This document shows positions 20,471-31,379 of a DNA stretch of 64,000 nucleotides, in pieces. The translations under genes and the position numbers were made by a program. Numbering within the stretch: position 1 is the stretch's first letter; every line of letters begins with the position of its first letter. Origin of the DNA: Pseudomonas oryzihabitans (GTDB lineage: Bacteria > Pseudomonadota > Gammaproteobacteria > Pseudomonadales > Pseudomonadaceae); the NCBI RefSeq assembly GCF_014522265.1, contig NZ_CP017024.1:3632001-3696000 (forward strand), read 5' to 3'. The notes beneath the pieces are model-generated. The model ran no database searches. It was not told the origin of the DNA and saw nothing but the letters and a program-made list of their open reading frames with translations.

Positions 20471-21238
20471 TCACTCGTAGTCGTTCTTCTTGCGCCAACT
20501 GTCGTCCTTGAGCGTGTCCACGCTGTCCGACAGCTCGTTGGAGCTGCTGCTGGCCTGCTCGACCATTTCGCTCTGCTGGCGTTTCACCTGGGTGATCTGC
20601 TCTTCCAGATGGGCCAGCAACTCGGTATAGCGCTCGGGTTGCTGCTGCTTGCGAATCTGCATGATCGCCCGCTCGTACGACTGCCGCGCCTGGATGTAGT
20701 GCTCGCTCTTGATCTGCTGTTCGGCCTGATAGCGGAAGAATTCCACATAGGTCGCCGTGAGCAGATAGCGCATCTCGCCGACCCAGCGCTGCGCTTCCTG
20801 GCCGTCGAGAATGCCGATCTGGTTGGCATGGGCGACGAGTGCATGGAGCATTTCCAGATAACCGCGGACTTCCTTGACCCGCGCCTCGGTATGCACCGGC
20901 CGGGCAGCGTTAGCGACTTCGATGTCGTCGCCCTTGGCCAGGGCTTCTTCCAGTTCGGTCTTGCGTGCGGTGAGGCTGGCGGAAGGCGTCTGCAGGGCGG
21001 CGAGGCGGGCGATCAGCCCCAGCTCGATGCGGTGAAACAGCTGCTTGAGCGCCGGGGTCATCAGCTGGCCGGGCAGGCTGCCGCCCAGCTGGGCGCAGCG
21101 CTTGATGCGGTCGGTGAGATCGGCGACCAGGCGCTGCTTTTCCAGGCGTCCCGCTTCGAGCTTCTGGTTGACGAAGGCGATCATGATCAACACGAGGATG
21201 CCAAGTCCCACTACCGCTGCAATCATCGTTGAGGACAT
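20471..21238 (-). CDS. membrane-anchored conserved hypothetical protein
   Basis: A 255-residue protein with one N-terminal membrane segment (IAAVVGLGILVLIMIAFVN, about residues 5-25), followed by a long helical, probably coiled-coil cytoplasmic or periplasmic domain rich in Gln, Glu and Arg, and a Ser-rich acidic tail. The start at 21238 (MSSTMIAAVV) is preceded by ggagaagg. I do not recognise a named family. It is convergent with msrC and faces away from the tRNA operon promoter. Confidence 0.7.
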   Translation of the reverse strand: MSSTMIAAVVGLGILVLIMIAFVNQKLEAGRLEKQRLVADLTDRIKRCAQLGGSLPGQLMTPALKQLFHRIELGLIARLAALQTPSASLTARKTELEEALAKGDDIEVANAARPVHTEARVKEVRGYLEMLHALVAHANQIGILDGQEAQRWVGEMRYLLTATYVEFFRYQAEQQIKSEHYIQARQSYERAIMQIRKQQQPERYTELLAHLEEQITQVKRQQSEMVEQASSSSNELSDSVDTLKDDSWRKKNDYE

Positions 21239-21313
21239 GACCTTCTCCATGGTGCTTGCCCGCCGTTTGTCGTGCGAGCGAAGTCGTTGATTTGAAAAGT
21301 ATTTAATCAGCTA

Positions 21314-21342
21314 TTGACGCCCAGGGTAAGGCTCCCTAGAAT
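21314..21342 (+). promoter_or_regulatory. sigma-70 promoter of the tRNA operon
   Basis: ttgacg (21314-21319) and tagaat (21337-21342) are separated by 17 bp. A GC-rich discriminator (gcgcgcac) follows, as in stable-RNA promoters under stringent control. Transcription would start near 21349, about 60 nt before the first tRNA. Confidence 0.75.
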
Positions 21343-21409
21343 GCGCGCACTCCCAACGGCGGCAAGCGTCAGCCGAGTGGTAGGTCAGGGTCCTCAGGGA
21401 TTCTACCTG

Positions 21410-21485
21410 GTCCCCTTCGTCTAGTGGCCTAGGACACCGCCCTTTCACGGCGGTAACAGGGGTTCGAGTCCCCTAGGGGACGCCA
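21410..21485 (+). tRNA. tRNA-Glu (anticodon TTC), copy 1
   Basis: A 76-nt cloverleaf with acceptor gtcccct/aggggac, anticodon loop with TTC, T-loop ggttcgagtcc, and encoded CCA end. First gene of a three-fold Glu-Gly array. Confidence 0.97.
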
Positions 21486-21491
21486 AAAATT

Positions 21492-21567
<76 letters not shown>

Positions 21568-21631
21568 AATACAATCCGGTTGCCCTCGGGCAGGCGGATG
21601 CAAGGTGAAAGGCCTTGCGGAAAGAGGTTTC

Positions 21632-21707
21632 GTCCCCTTCGTCTAGTGGCCTAGGACACCGCCCTTTCACGGCGGTAACAGGGGTTCGAGTCCCCTAGGG
21701 GACGCCA
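21632..21707 (+). tRNA. tRNA-Glu (anticodon TTC), copy 2
   Basis: Identical to copy 1 over all 76 nt, including the encoded CCA. Confidence 0.97.
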
Positions 21708-21711
21708 TATT

Positions 21712-21787
<76 letters not shown>

Positions 21788-21851
21788 AACACAATCTCAC
21801 GGTTTCATGACAGTGGGATGCAAGGTGAAAGGCCTTGTGGAAAGAGGTTTC

Positions 21852-21927
21852 GTCCCCTTCGTCTAGTGGCCTAGGACACCGCCCTTTCACGGCGGTAACA
21901 GGGGTTCGAGTCCCCTAGGGGACGCCA
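21852..21927 (+). tRNA. tRNA-Glu (anticodon TTC), copy 3
   Basis: Identical to copies 1 and 2. Confidence 0.97.
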
Positions 21928-21931
21928 TATT

Positions 21932-22007
<76 letters not shown>

Positions 22008-22010
22008 AAC

Positions 22011-22046
22011 ACACAAAAACACCGCCTCAGGGCGGTGTTTTTGTGT
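22011..22046 (+). terminator. intrinsic terminator of the tRNA operon
   Basis: A 15-bp stem (cacaaaaacaccgcc with its complement) around a tcag loop, containing T-runs, directly after the last tRNA. It also faces the convergent sbp gene. Confidence 0.9.
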
Positions 22047-22098
22047 GCGCGTCTTTCCGGTCCGCCAGACGCCCGGCATCAGGCCGGGCGCGAGCCGG

Positions 22099-23094
22099 TC
22101 ACTGGGGCGTATAGATCTGGTCGAAGACCCCGCCATCGGCGAAGTGGGTCTTCTGGATGCCGCTCCAGGCACCGAATTCCTTCTGCGCATCGATCAGTTC
22201 GAGCTTGGGAAAGCGATCGGCGTACTGCGCCAGAATCTGGGCATTGCGCGGGCGCAGGAAGTTGTCCGCGGCGATCTTCTGGCCTTCGTCGGACCAGAGA
22301 TACCTGAGGTAGTCCTCGGCCTCGGCGCGGGTGCCCTTCTTGTCGACGACACTGTCGACCACGCTCACCGGCGGCTCGGCCTGCACCGAGATGCTCGGAT
22401 AGACCACCTCAAAGCCACCGCGACCGAATTCCCGCGCGATCATCTCGGCTTCGTTCTCGAAGGTCACTAGGACATCGCCCTGCTGGTTCTTCATGAAGGT
22501 GGTGGTGGCGGCGCGACCGCCGGTATCCAGGATGGGTACGTGCTTGAACAGCTCGGTGACGAAGCCGCGGGCTTTCTGCTCATCGCCACCAGGTTGGCGC
22601 AGGGCGTAGGTCCAGGCGGAAAGATAGGTGTAGCGACCATTCCCGGAGGTCTTGGGATTGGGCACGATCACCTGGACGCCATCCTTGAGCAGATCGGACC
22701 AGTCATGGATGCCCTTGGGATTGCCCTGGCGCACGATGAGTACCGTGGCCGAGGTGAAGGGCGCGCTGCGATCGGGCAGGCGGCTTTCCCAGTCCTTGGG
22801 CACCAGGCCGCGATCGGCCAGGGCCTGGATGTCGGTCGCCTGGTTCATGGTGATGACGTCGGCCTGCAGACCGTCGATGACCGCGCGCGCCTGCTTGCTG
22901 GAGCCGCCGTGGGACATCTGGATCACCGGCGTTTCGCCGTGCTCGGCTTTCCAGTGCGCCTGGAAGGCCGGATTGTAGTCCTTGTAGAAGTCACGCATCA
23001 CGTCGTAGGAGACGTTGAGCAGCGGCGGGGCGGCCAGGATCTGGGTGCTGGCCGCCAGGGCGGCGGCGAGCAGGGTGAGGCGAAGGATCTGCAT
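22099..23094 (-). CDS. sbp: periplasmic sulfate-binding protein
   Basis: A 331-residue sulfate (thiosulfate) ABC-transporter binding protein. It has a Sec signal peptide (MQILRLTLLAAALAASTQILA) with cleavage after AAP-like residues near 22, then the mature start LLNVSYDVMRDFYKDYN and the anion-binding MSHGGSSKQARAVIDG and NPKTSGNGRYTYL motifs of the Sbp/CysP family. No permease or ATPase genes are adjacent, so the cysTWA genes must lie elsewhere. It is expected to be induced by sulfur limitation. Confidence 0.93.
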   Translation of the reverse strand: MQILRLTLLAAALAASTQILAAPPLLNVSYDVMRDFYKDYNPAFQAHWKAEHGETPVIQMSHGGSSKQARAVIDGLQADVITMNQATDIQALADRGLVPKDWESRLPDRSAPFTSATVLIVRQGNPKGIHDWSDLLKDGVQVIVPNPKTSGNGRYTYLSAWTYALRQPGGDEQKARGFVTELFKHVPILDTGGRAATTTFMKNQQGDVLVTFENEAEMIAREFGRGGFEVVYPSISVQAEPPVSVVDSVVDKKGTRAEAEDYLRYLWSDEGQKIAADNFLRPRNAQILAQYADRFPKLELIDAQKEFGAWSGIQKTHFADGGVFDQIYTPQ

Positions 23095-23261
23095 GGGGGC
23101 ATCCTGCGAGTGGGGGTGCAGGACTATAGCCTGTCGTCCCGACAGCGTGCAGAACGCCTGGAAATAAGCTCATGCGCGGCGACGGCAGTCGTGGTCGCCA
23201 GTGGTAGACTTTCACCCTTTCGCCTGCGGTTGGCACGGCGCGGTGGACAAGGGCTCCTGAT

Positions 23262-26200
23262 ATGCGGTTGAGGTCGATCAAGCTGGCGGGATTTAAATCC
23301 TTCGTCGATCCGACGACGGTGAATTTCCCGAGCAACATGGCAGCGGTGGTCGGCCCCAACGGTTGTGGCAAGTCGAACATCATCGACGCCGTGCGCTGGG
23401 TGATGGGCGAGAGTTCGGCCAAGAATCTGCGCGGCGAGTCGATGACCGACGTCATCTTCAACGGCTCCAACAGCCGCAAGCCGGTGTCGCAGGCCTCCAT
23501 CGAACTGATCTTCGACAACTCCGACCACACCCTGGTGGGGGAGTACGCGAGCTACGCGGAAATCTCCATTCGCCGGCGGGTGACCCGCGAAGGCCAGAAC
23601 ACCTATTTTCTCAACGGCACCAAGTGCCGCCGGCGCGACATCACCGACATCTTCCTCGGTACCGGCCTCGGCCCGCGCAGCTATTCGATCATCGAGCAGG
23701 GAATGATCTCCAAGCTGATCGAGGCGCGTCCGGAGGATCTGCGGCACTACATCGAGGAAGCCGCCGGCATCTCCAAGTACAAGGAGCGGCGGCGCGAGAC
23801 CGAGAATCGCATCCGCCGCACCCAGGAGAATCTCGCCCGTCTTACCGACCTGCGCGAAGAGCTGGAGCGTCAGCTGGAGCGGCTGCACCGTCAGGCGCAG
23901 TCGGCCGAGCGCTTTCAGGCGTTCAGGCAGGAGGAGCGGCAACTCAAGGCGCAGTTGCAGACGGTGCGCTGGCGCGAACTGGATGGTCGCGTCGAGCAGC
24001 GCGAAAAGGTGATCCGCGACCAGGAGACCGCGCTCGAGGCCCTGACCGCCGAGCAGCGCCAGGCGGATGCCGGTATCGAGCGGCTGCGCGACGGTCATCA
24101 CGAGCTGAGCGAAGCCTTCAACCTGGTGCAGGGCCGCTTCTACTCCCTGGGGGGTGACATCGCTCGCCTGGAGCAGACCATCCAGCATGGTCAGCAGCGC
24201 CAGCGGCAGTTGCAGGACGATCTGCGCGAAGCCGAACAGGCCCGCAGCGAAGCCGAGTCCCACCTGGAGCACGACCGGGTGCTGCTCGCCACCTTCGAGG
24301 AAGAGCTGGCGATGCTCGAGCCCGAGGAAGAGGCGGCCCGGGAGCTGGGCGAGGAGGGCGGTGCCGCGCTGGAAGAGGCGGAGCTGGCGCTGGCGGACTG
24401 GCAGCAGCGCTGGGAGGCACTCAGTGCGGCGAGCGTCGAGCCACAGCGGGAAGCGGACGTGCAGCAGGCACGCATCCGCTCGCTGGAACAGAGTCTGGAG
24501 CGCGGCACGGAACGTCGGCGTCGACTGCGCGACGAGCGCACCCTGCTGGGCGAGGACGGTCCGTCCGAGCGCCTGGTCATGCTGGAAGAGCAGATCGCCG
24601 AAGACGAGTTGCTGCTGGAAGGCCTGGCCGAGCAGGAATTGCAGGTTGCCGAGGGTTTGCAGCGGCTGCGGGAAGAATTGCTGGGGCTGGCGGGCGAGCA
24701 GAGTCAGCGTCAGGGCGAGTTGCAGCGGCTGGAAGGTCGCATCGCCTCGCTGGAGGCCCTGCAGCAGGCGGCCCTTGCTCCCACAACCGGGGTAGCCCAG
24801 TGGCTCGCAGCCGAAGGGCTCGACCAGGCGCCGCAGCTGGCCGACGAGGTGCAGGTCACCCCCGGTTGGGAACTGGCCGTGGAAACCGTGCTGGGTAGCG
24901 ATCTGCAGGCGGTTTGCCTGGATGATCTGGCGTCCCTGCGGCTCGACACCTTCGCCAGTGGCGCCCTGAACCTGGCGCTGCCCGGTTCGGTAGCGGTGGC
25001 GGTGGGCAGCCTGCTGGAGCAGGTGCAGGCACCGCGCGACCTGTCGCCCTGGCTGGGTCAGGTGCTGATCGCGAACAGTTACGACGAAGCCCTGGCGCGG
25101 CGGCCGGCCCTGGCCCCAGGGCAGAGTCTGATCACGCCGGAAGGCTATTGGGTCTCCCGGCATTTCCTGCGTGTGCGGCGTGCCCAGGCGGCCGAAGGCA
25201 GTGTCCTGGCCCGCGGACGCGAACTGGAAGAGTTGCAGGCACGGCGCCTGGAGTTGAGCGAAGCGCTCGCCCTCCAAGAAGAACGGCTGGAAGAGCGTCG
25301 CGCGGCCCAGCAGCGGCTGGAAGGCGAGCGTGAAGAGGCGCGGCGGCGCCAGCAGCAGGAGCAGCAGCGGCTGGCCGAATCGCGCGCCCAGCTGTCTGCG
25401 CAACAGGCAAGGGCTGAACAGTTGAGCATCCGTCGTCGGCAGCTGGAGGCCGAGCTCAAGGATGTCGAGCAGCAGTTGGCGCATGAGCAGGAGGAGTTGG
25501 GCGAATGCCGGTTGCGCCTGCAGGACGCCCTGGATGCCATGGCCGTGGATACCGAGCAGCGCGCGCTATTGCAGGAACAGCGCGATCGTCATCGGCAGGC
25601 GGTGGAAGCGGCGCGCCAGCGCCAGCGCCAGGCTCAGGAACAACTGCATCAGCTGACGGTGCGGCTGACCACCCTGAGAGCCCAGCGTCAGTCGACTCTC
25701 CAGGCGCTGGAGCGGCTGGAGTTGCAGACCGCGCGCCTCGGCGAGCGCTGCGAGCAGCTCAATCTCAATCTGGAGGAAGGCGGCGAACCCCTCGACGAAT
25801 TACGCCTGCGCCTGGAAGAGTTGCTGGAGCGGCGCCTGCAGGTGGACGAGGAAATGCGCACGGCACGGCTGGCGCTGGAGGATGCCGATCGGGAGTTGCG
25901 TGATTTCGAGCGGCGGCGGCTGCAGGCGGAACAGCAGGCGACGCTGCTGCGCGGCCAGCTGGAGCAGCATCGCCTGGAGTGGCAGGGCCTGGCGACCCGG
26001 CGCAGTGGCTTCGCCGAGCAGCTGGCGGCCGACGGCTACGACCTGCCGACGGTGATCGCGACCCTGCCTGCGGAGGCCAGCGAAGCCGCCTGGGAAGAGC
26101 AGCTGGAGGCGGTTGCGGCGCGTATCGCCCGACTCGGGCCGATCAACCTCGCGGCCATCGACGAATATCAGCAGCAGGCCGAGCGCAAGACCTATCTGGA

Positions 26201-26747
26201 TGCCCAGAATTCCGATCTGGTGGAGGCACTGGAGACCCTGGAAAGCGTCATTCGCAAGATCGATCGGGAGACCCGCAATCGTTTCAAGGACACCTTCGAC
26301 CAGATCAATCATGGCCTGCAGGCCCTGTTCCCAAAAGTTTTCGGGGGTGGCAGTGCCTACCTGGAACTTACTGGGGAAGATTTACTCGATACCGGGGTTG
26401 CGATCATGGCGCGGCCGCCGGGCAAGAAGAACAGCACCATTCATTTGTTGTCGGGTGGCGAAAAGGCCCTGACGGCGCTGGCGCTGGTCTTTGCCATCTT
26501 CCAGTTGAATCCGGCGCCGTTCTGCATGCTCGATGAAGTGGATGCACCCCTGGATGACGCCAACGTCGGTCGCTATGCGCGGCTGGTCAAGAGCATGTCG
26601 GAGAAGGTGCAGTTCATTTACATCACGCACAACAAGATCGCCATGGAGATGGCCGATCAGCTGCTGGGGGTGACCATGCACGAACCGGGCTGTTCTCGGC
26701 TGGTGGCGGTGGATGTGGAAGAGGCGGTGGCCATGGTCGATGCCTAG
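23262..26747 (+). CDS. smc: chromosome segregation ATPase SMC
   Basis: A 1161-residue SMC that condenses and segregates the chromosome with ScpA and ScpB. Walker A GPNGCGKSN is at residues about 31-39, followed by about 300 residues of coiled coil, a hinge at about 500-650 (low coiled-coil content, Gly-rich), a second coiled coil, the ABC signature LSGGEKALTALA near 1062 and Walker B CMLDEVDAPLDD near 1088. Length is that of Pseudomonas SMC. zipA follows after 205 bp. Long antisense frames over this gene are artefacts of its biased codons. Confidence 0.97.
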   Translation: MRLRSIKLAGFKSFVDPTTVNFPSNMAAVVGPNGCGKSNIIDAVRWVMGESSAKNLRGESMTDVIFNGSNSRKPVSQASIELIFDNSDHTLVGEYASYAEISIRRRVTREGQNTYFLNGTKCRRRDITDIFLGTGLGPRSYSIIEQGMISKLIEARPEDLRHYIEEAAGISKYKERRRETENRIRRTQENLARLTDLREELERQLERLHRQAQSAERFQAFRQEERQLKAQLQTVRWRELDGRVEQREKVIRDQETALEALTAEQRQADAGIERLRDGHHELSEAFNLVQGRFYSLGGDIARLEQTIQHGQQRQRQLQDDLREAEQARSEAESHLEHDRVLLATFEEELAMLEPEEEAARELGEEGGAALEEAELALADWQQRWEALSAASVEPQREADVQQARIRSLEQSLERGTERRRRLRDERTLLGEDGPSERLVMLEEQIAEDELLLEGLAEQELQVAEGLQRLREELLGLAGEQSQRQGELQRLEGRIASLEALQQAALAPTTGVAQWLAAEGLDQAPQLADEVQVTPGWELAVETVLGSDLQAVCLDDLASLRLDTFASGALNLALPGSVAVAVGSLLEQVQAPRDLSPWLGQVLIANSYDEALARRPALAPGQSLITPEGYWVSRHFLRVRRAQAAEGSVLARGRELEELQARRLELSEALALQEERLEERRAAQQRLEGEREEARRRQQQEQQRLAESRAQLSAQQARAEQLSIRRRQLEAELKDVEQQLAHEQEELGECRLRLQDALDAMAVDTEQRALLQEQRDRHRQAVEAARQRQRQAQEQLHQLTVRLTTLRAQRQSTLQALERLELQTARLGERCEQLNLNLEEGGEPLDELRLRLEELLERRLQVDEEMRTARLALEDADRELRDFERRRLQAEQQATLLRGQLEQHRLEWQGLATRRSGFAEQLAADGYDLPTVIATLPAEASEAAWEEQLEAVAARIARLGPINLAAIDEYQQQAERKTYLDAQNSDLVEALETLESVIRKIDRETRNRFKDTFDQINHGLQALFPKVFGGGSAYLELTGEDLLDTGVAIMARPPGKKNSTIHLLSGGEKALTALALVFAIFQLNPAPFCMLDEVDAPLDDANVGRYARLVKSMSEKVQFIYITHNKIAMEMADQLLGVTMHEPGCSRLVAVDVEEAVAMVDA

Positions 26748-26952
26748 TACCCCACAGCCTCGCGGCTTGGCGGTGTAAAGTTGGCAGCAGTCGTGCTAGC
26801 TTATGGCCGCGCTAGCGGTAAGTGGAAAAAGCTAGGAAGAACACTGACTTGGCGTAGGTTTCGGAGGTTTTGGAAAGACCTCGCAAGCGTCGACTTTCCA
26901 AAGTTTCCCGACGGGTGTCGGTCCATTATTTTCACAGGGGTATGTCTTTTTC

Positions 26953-27852
26953 ATGGATATGGGTCTGCGCGAGTGGCTGATCATCATCGGCGTCATCGTC
27001 ATCGCCGGTATTCTGTTCGATGGTTGGCGTCGCATGAGCGGCAAGGGCAAGCTCAAGTTCAAGCTTGACCAGTCGCTGAACAACCATCCGGAACACGAGG
27101 ACGAGGATCCGGAAATCGTTGGCCCGACACGGGTGATAGAGCCCAAGGAGCCCTCCCTGGATGATCCGGGCGAGCCGACGCCACCGCGCTCCACCCAGCG
27201 CAAGCGCCGCGATGAACGCCGCGAAGAACCCAGTGCCGACAGCTTCGACCTGTCCGCCAGCGACGAAAGCCTGGCAGGCCTGGCCGTCGATTCCGATGAA
27301 GTCGCCATCCGTGGTCGCGACAAGCCGCGCAAGGACAAGCCGCTGAGCAGCAAGGCACCCGAGCGCGAGCCGATCAGCGATCCCGTCGGCACGGGCAACA
27401 GCCAGGCGGCCATGGCGCCGGTGGACGAGGTGCTGGTGATCAACGTCATCTCCCGTGACGAGAAGGGCTTTTCCGGTCCAGCGCTGCTGCAGAGCATCCT
27501 GGAAAGCGGACTGCGCTTCGGCGACATGGATATCTTCCATCGTCACGAGAGCATGTCGGGCAATGGCGAGGTGCTGTTCTCCATGGCCAATGCCGTGCGT
27601 CCGGGCACCTTCGACCTGGATGCCATCGACGACTTCCATACCCCGGCGGTGAGCTTCTTCCTGGGTCTGCCCGGTCCGCGCCATCCCAAGCAGGCCTTCG
27701 ACCTGATGGTGGCAGCGGCGCGCAAACTGTCGTCCGAGCTCAATGGCGAGCTGAAGGACGAGCAGCGCAGCGTCATGACCGCCCAGACCATCGAACACTA
27801 TCGCCAGCGCATCGTCGATTTCGAGCGCAAGAGCCTGATGCTCAAGCGCTGA
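26953..27852 (+). CDS. zipA: cell division protein ZipA
   Basis: A 299-residue FtsZ-anchoring divisome protein. The N-terminal membrane anchor is at residues about 7-23 ([18 protein letters not shown]), a charged Pro/Asp/Glu-rich linker runs to about 150, and the C-terminal FtsZ-binding domain follows ([14 protein letters not shown], then [14 protein letters not shown] near the end). Two close ATGs (26953, 26959) are possible; both lack a strong ribosome-binding site. It lies in the smc-zipA-ligA order usual for the genus. Confidence 0.93.
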   Translation: MDMGLREWLIIIGVIVIAGILFDGWRRMSGKGKLKFKLDQSLNNHPEHEDEDPEIVGPTRVIEPKEPSLDDPGEPTPPRSTQRKRRDERREEPSADSFDLSASDESLAGLAVDSDEVAIRGRDKPRKDKPLSSKAPEREPISDPVGTGNSQAAMAPVDEVLVINVISRDEKGFSGPALLQSILESGLRFGDMDIFHRHESMSGNGEVLFSMANAVRPGTFDLDAIDDFHTPAVSFFLGLPGPRHPKQAFDLMVAAARKLSSELNGELKDEQRSVMTAQTIEHYRQRIVDFERKSLMLKR

Positions 27853-27870
27853 TCGCGCCGGAGCGAACCA

Positions 27871-27894
27871 AGAGCAGCCTCGGCTGCTCTTTTT
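27871..27894 (+). terminator. intrinsic terminator after zipA
   Basis: agagcagc and gctgctct pair around a ctcg loop and are followed by a T-run. Confidence 0.9.
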
Positions 27895-27957
27895 GTTTGT
27901 AAGTTTTGCCGCGGCGCCCTGGGTGCCGCCAGGGCCACCCCTGGGTGGCGACAGTGA

Positions 27958-30350
<2,393 letters not shown>

Positions 30351-30570
30351 CGAGAGGAGCAAGCTCCGGTCGTGCGGACAATACCTGCGGCCGAGGCGGC
30401 TCGTGTTCACTGGATCTGGTACGGGTGGTCCGATCCTGTGGCCGCCTTGCTCAATACCCTTGTCTGGCTATCGCTAGCAGAAGGTCGTAGGCGTTTGATC
30501 CGGAGCGGGACAGTTTTGCCGTTCCAGGTATCATCCGTTGTCCCTTGGCGAACCTAAGTCCTTGTATGGC
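30351..30570. other. intergenic region after ligA
   Basis: About 220 bp between the restored ligA stop and the SRP RNA promoter. I see no convincing gene; a 61-codon frame at 30372-30557 has no recognisable features or ribosome-binding site. Confidence 0.5.
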
Positions 30571-30598
30571 TTGCAACTTCGCCCCAACCGCGTAGAAT
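30571..30598 (+). promoter_or_regulatory. sigma-70 promoter of the SRP RNA gene
   Basis: ttgcaa (30571-30576) and tagaat (30593-30598) with a 16-bp spacer, ending about 30 nt before the RNA's 5' end. Some 5' processing is implied. Confidence 0.6.
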
Positions 30599-30628
30599 GA
30601 TGCACCTCACCTCAGGGTGAGGCGTTAT

Positions 30629-30738
30629 GGTGGCTCTGTCGGTCCCCCCGCAACGATCAACCGTGAACCCGGTCAGGCCCGGAAGGGAGCAGCCGCAGCG
30701 GTGATGTCGTGTGCCGGGGTGTGGCTGGCGGGGCCACC
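30629..30738 (+). ncRNA. ffs: 4.5S signal recognition particle RNA
   Basis: The small bacterial SRP RNA, which binds Ffh and targets membrane proteins. The diagnostic conserved core is present: ggtcaggcccggaagg followed by gagcagcc, and gtgtgccggggtgtggctgg on the other side of the long hairpin. The ends ggtggc and gccacc pair to close the rod. Ends are set by that pairing, so they are good to a few bases. It lies between ligA and dnaX. Confidence 0.93.
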
Positions 30739-30919
30739 TCCATTTCTGCCCCCCGCTTTTCCTCTTCCCGCTTTTCCCCTTCCTTTCCTGTCTCGCCTTC
30801 CAGCGCTCGGCGAAGTACGCCACACGGCTTTCGTGATGAAATGCACTGTTTTGGTTCATGGCTCTGTGCCATCATGCGCACCGCACCATCATTACTGGAC
30901 GAATGTCCAAGGATTCATC
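30739..30919. other. intergenic region after ffs
   Basis: About 180 bp, with a pyrimidine-rich stretch (ttcctcttcccgcttttcc) just after the SRP RNA that may help end its transcript. No gene is seen; the open frame on the plus strand here is an upstream extension of the next gene through the RNA. Confidence 0.4.
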
Positions 30920-31201
30920 GTGAAGAACGGACTCGAAAGCGCAGGACGCGCCCTGAGCAATGGCCTCCATCCCTATCGTGTCGACTGCCGGCGCGACACC
31001 GAGGCGACGCTGGTCGCGCAGATTCACCACCCCTTGGAGCCCCTGCTGCTGATCAGGATCGACCTGACCAACGAGGAGGCGAACAACCCCTTCAAGATGA
31101 ACGCCATCGTGAGCCGCCTGCGCGGCCAGCTGGATGCCCTGGCAGCCTATGTTTCCAGCGTTGTCCTGGCTGATGGCGAAGACCACTGTCGACGTGCCTG
31201 A
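30920..31201 (+). CDS. small conserved hypothetical protein
   Basis: A 93-residue protein starting at a GTG with aagga 6 nt upstream (VKNGLESAGRALSNGLHPYR). No signal peptide or membrane segment. The centre has a hydrophobic core (EPLLLIRIDLTNEE) and a helical C-terminal half. Its place between ffs and dnaX matches a hypothetical gene I recall at this position in P. aeruginosa. Function unknown. A weak hairpin (31201-31224, aaacggc/gccgttt) follows. Confidence 0.55.
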   Translation: MKNGLESAGRALSNGLHPYRVDCRRDTEATLVAQIHHPLEPLLLIRIDLTNEEANNPFKMNAIVSRLRGQLDALAAYVSSVVLADGEDHCRRA

Positions 31202-31379
31202 AACGGCTTTTTGCGTGCCGTTTTCCCTCCTGATCGCTTGAAAATGCGCCTGGCTGCCTCCATCTGGCAAGGTAGTCGCCGTCCGCGTGGCGGCGTCCCG
31301 ATGCCACGCCGCGGGATGCAATCGCGGCCCCTCTTCGTTAGCATGTGCTCCCCCCACGTCTTCTCCTGATCAGGTCTCG

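Noticed and set aside
30617-30919. Upstream in-frame extension of the small gene at 30920 through the SRP RNA
   Set aside because: The extension crosses a clear structural RNA and is low-complexity Pro/Phe-rich; the GTG at 30920 has a good ribosome-binding site.
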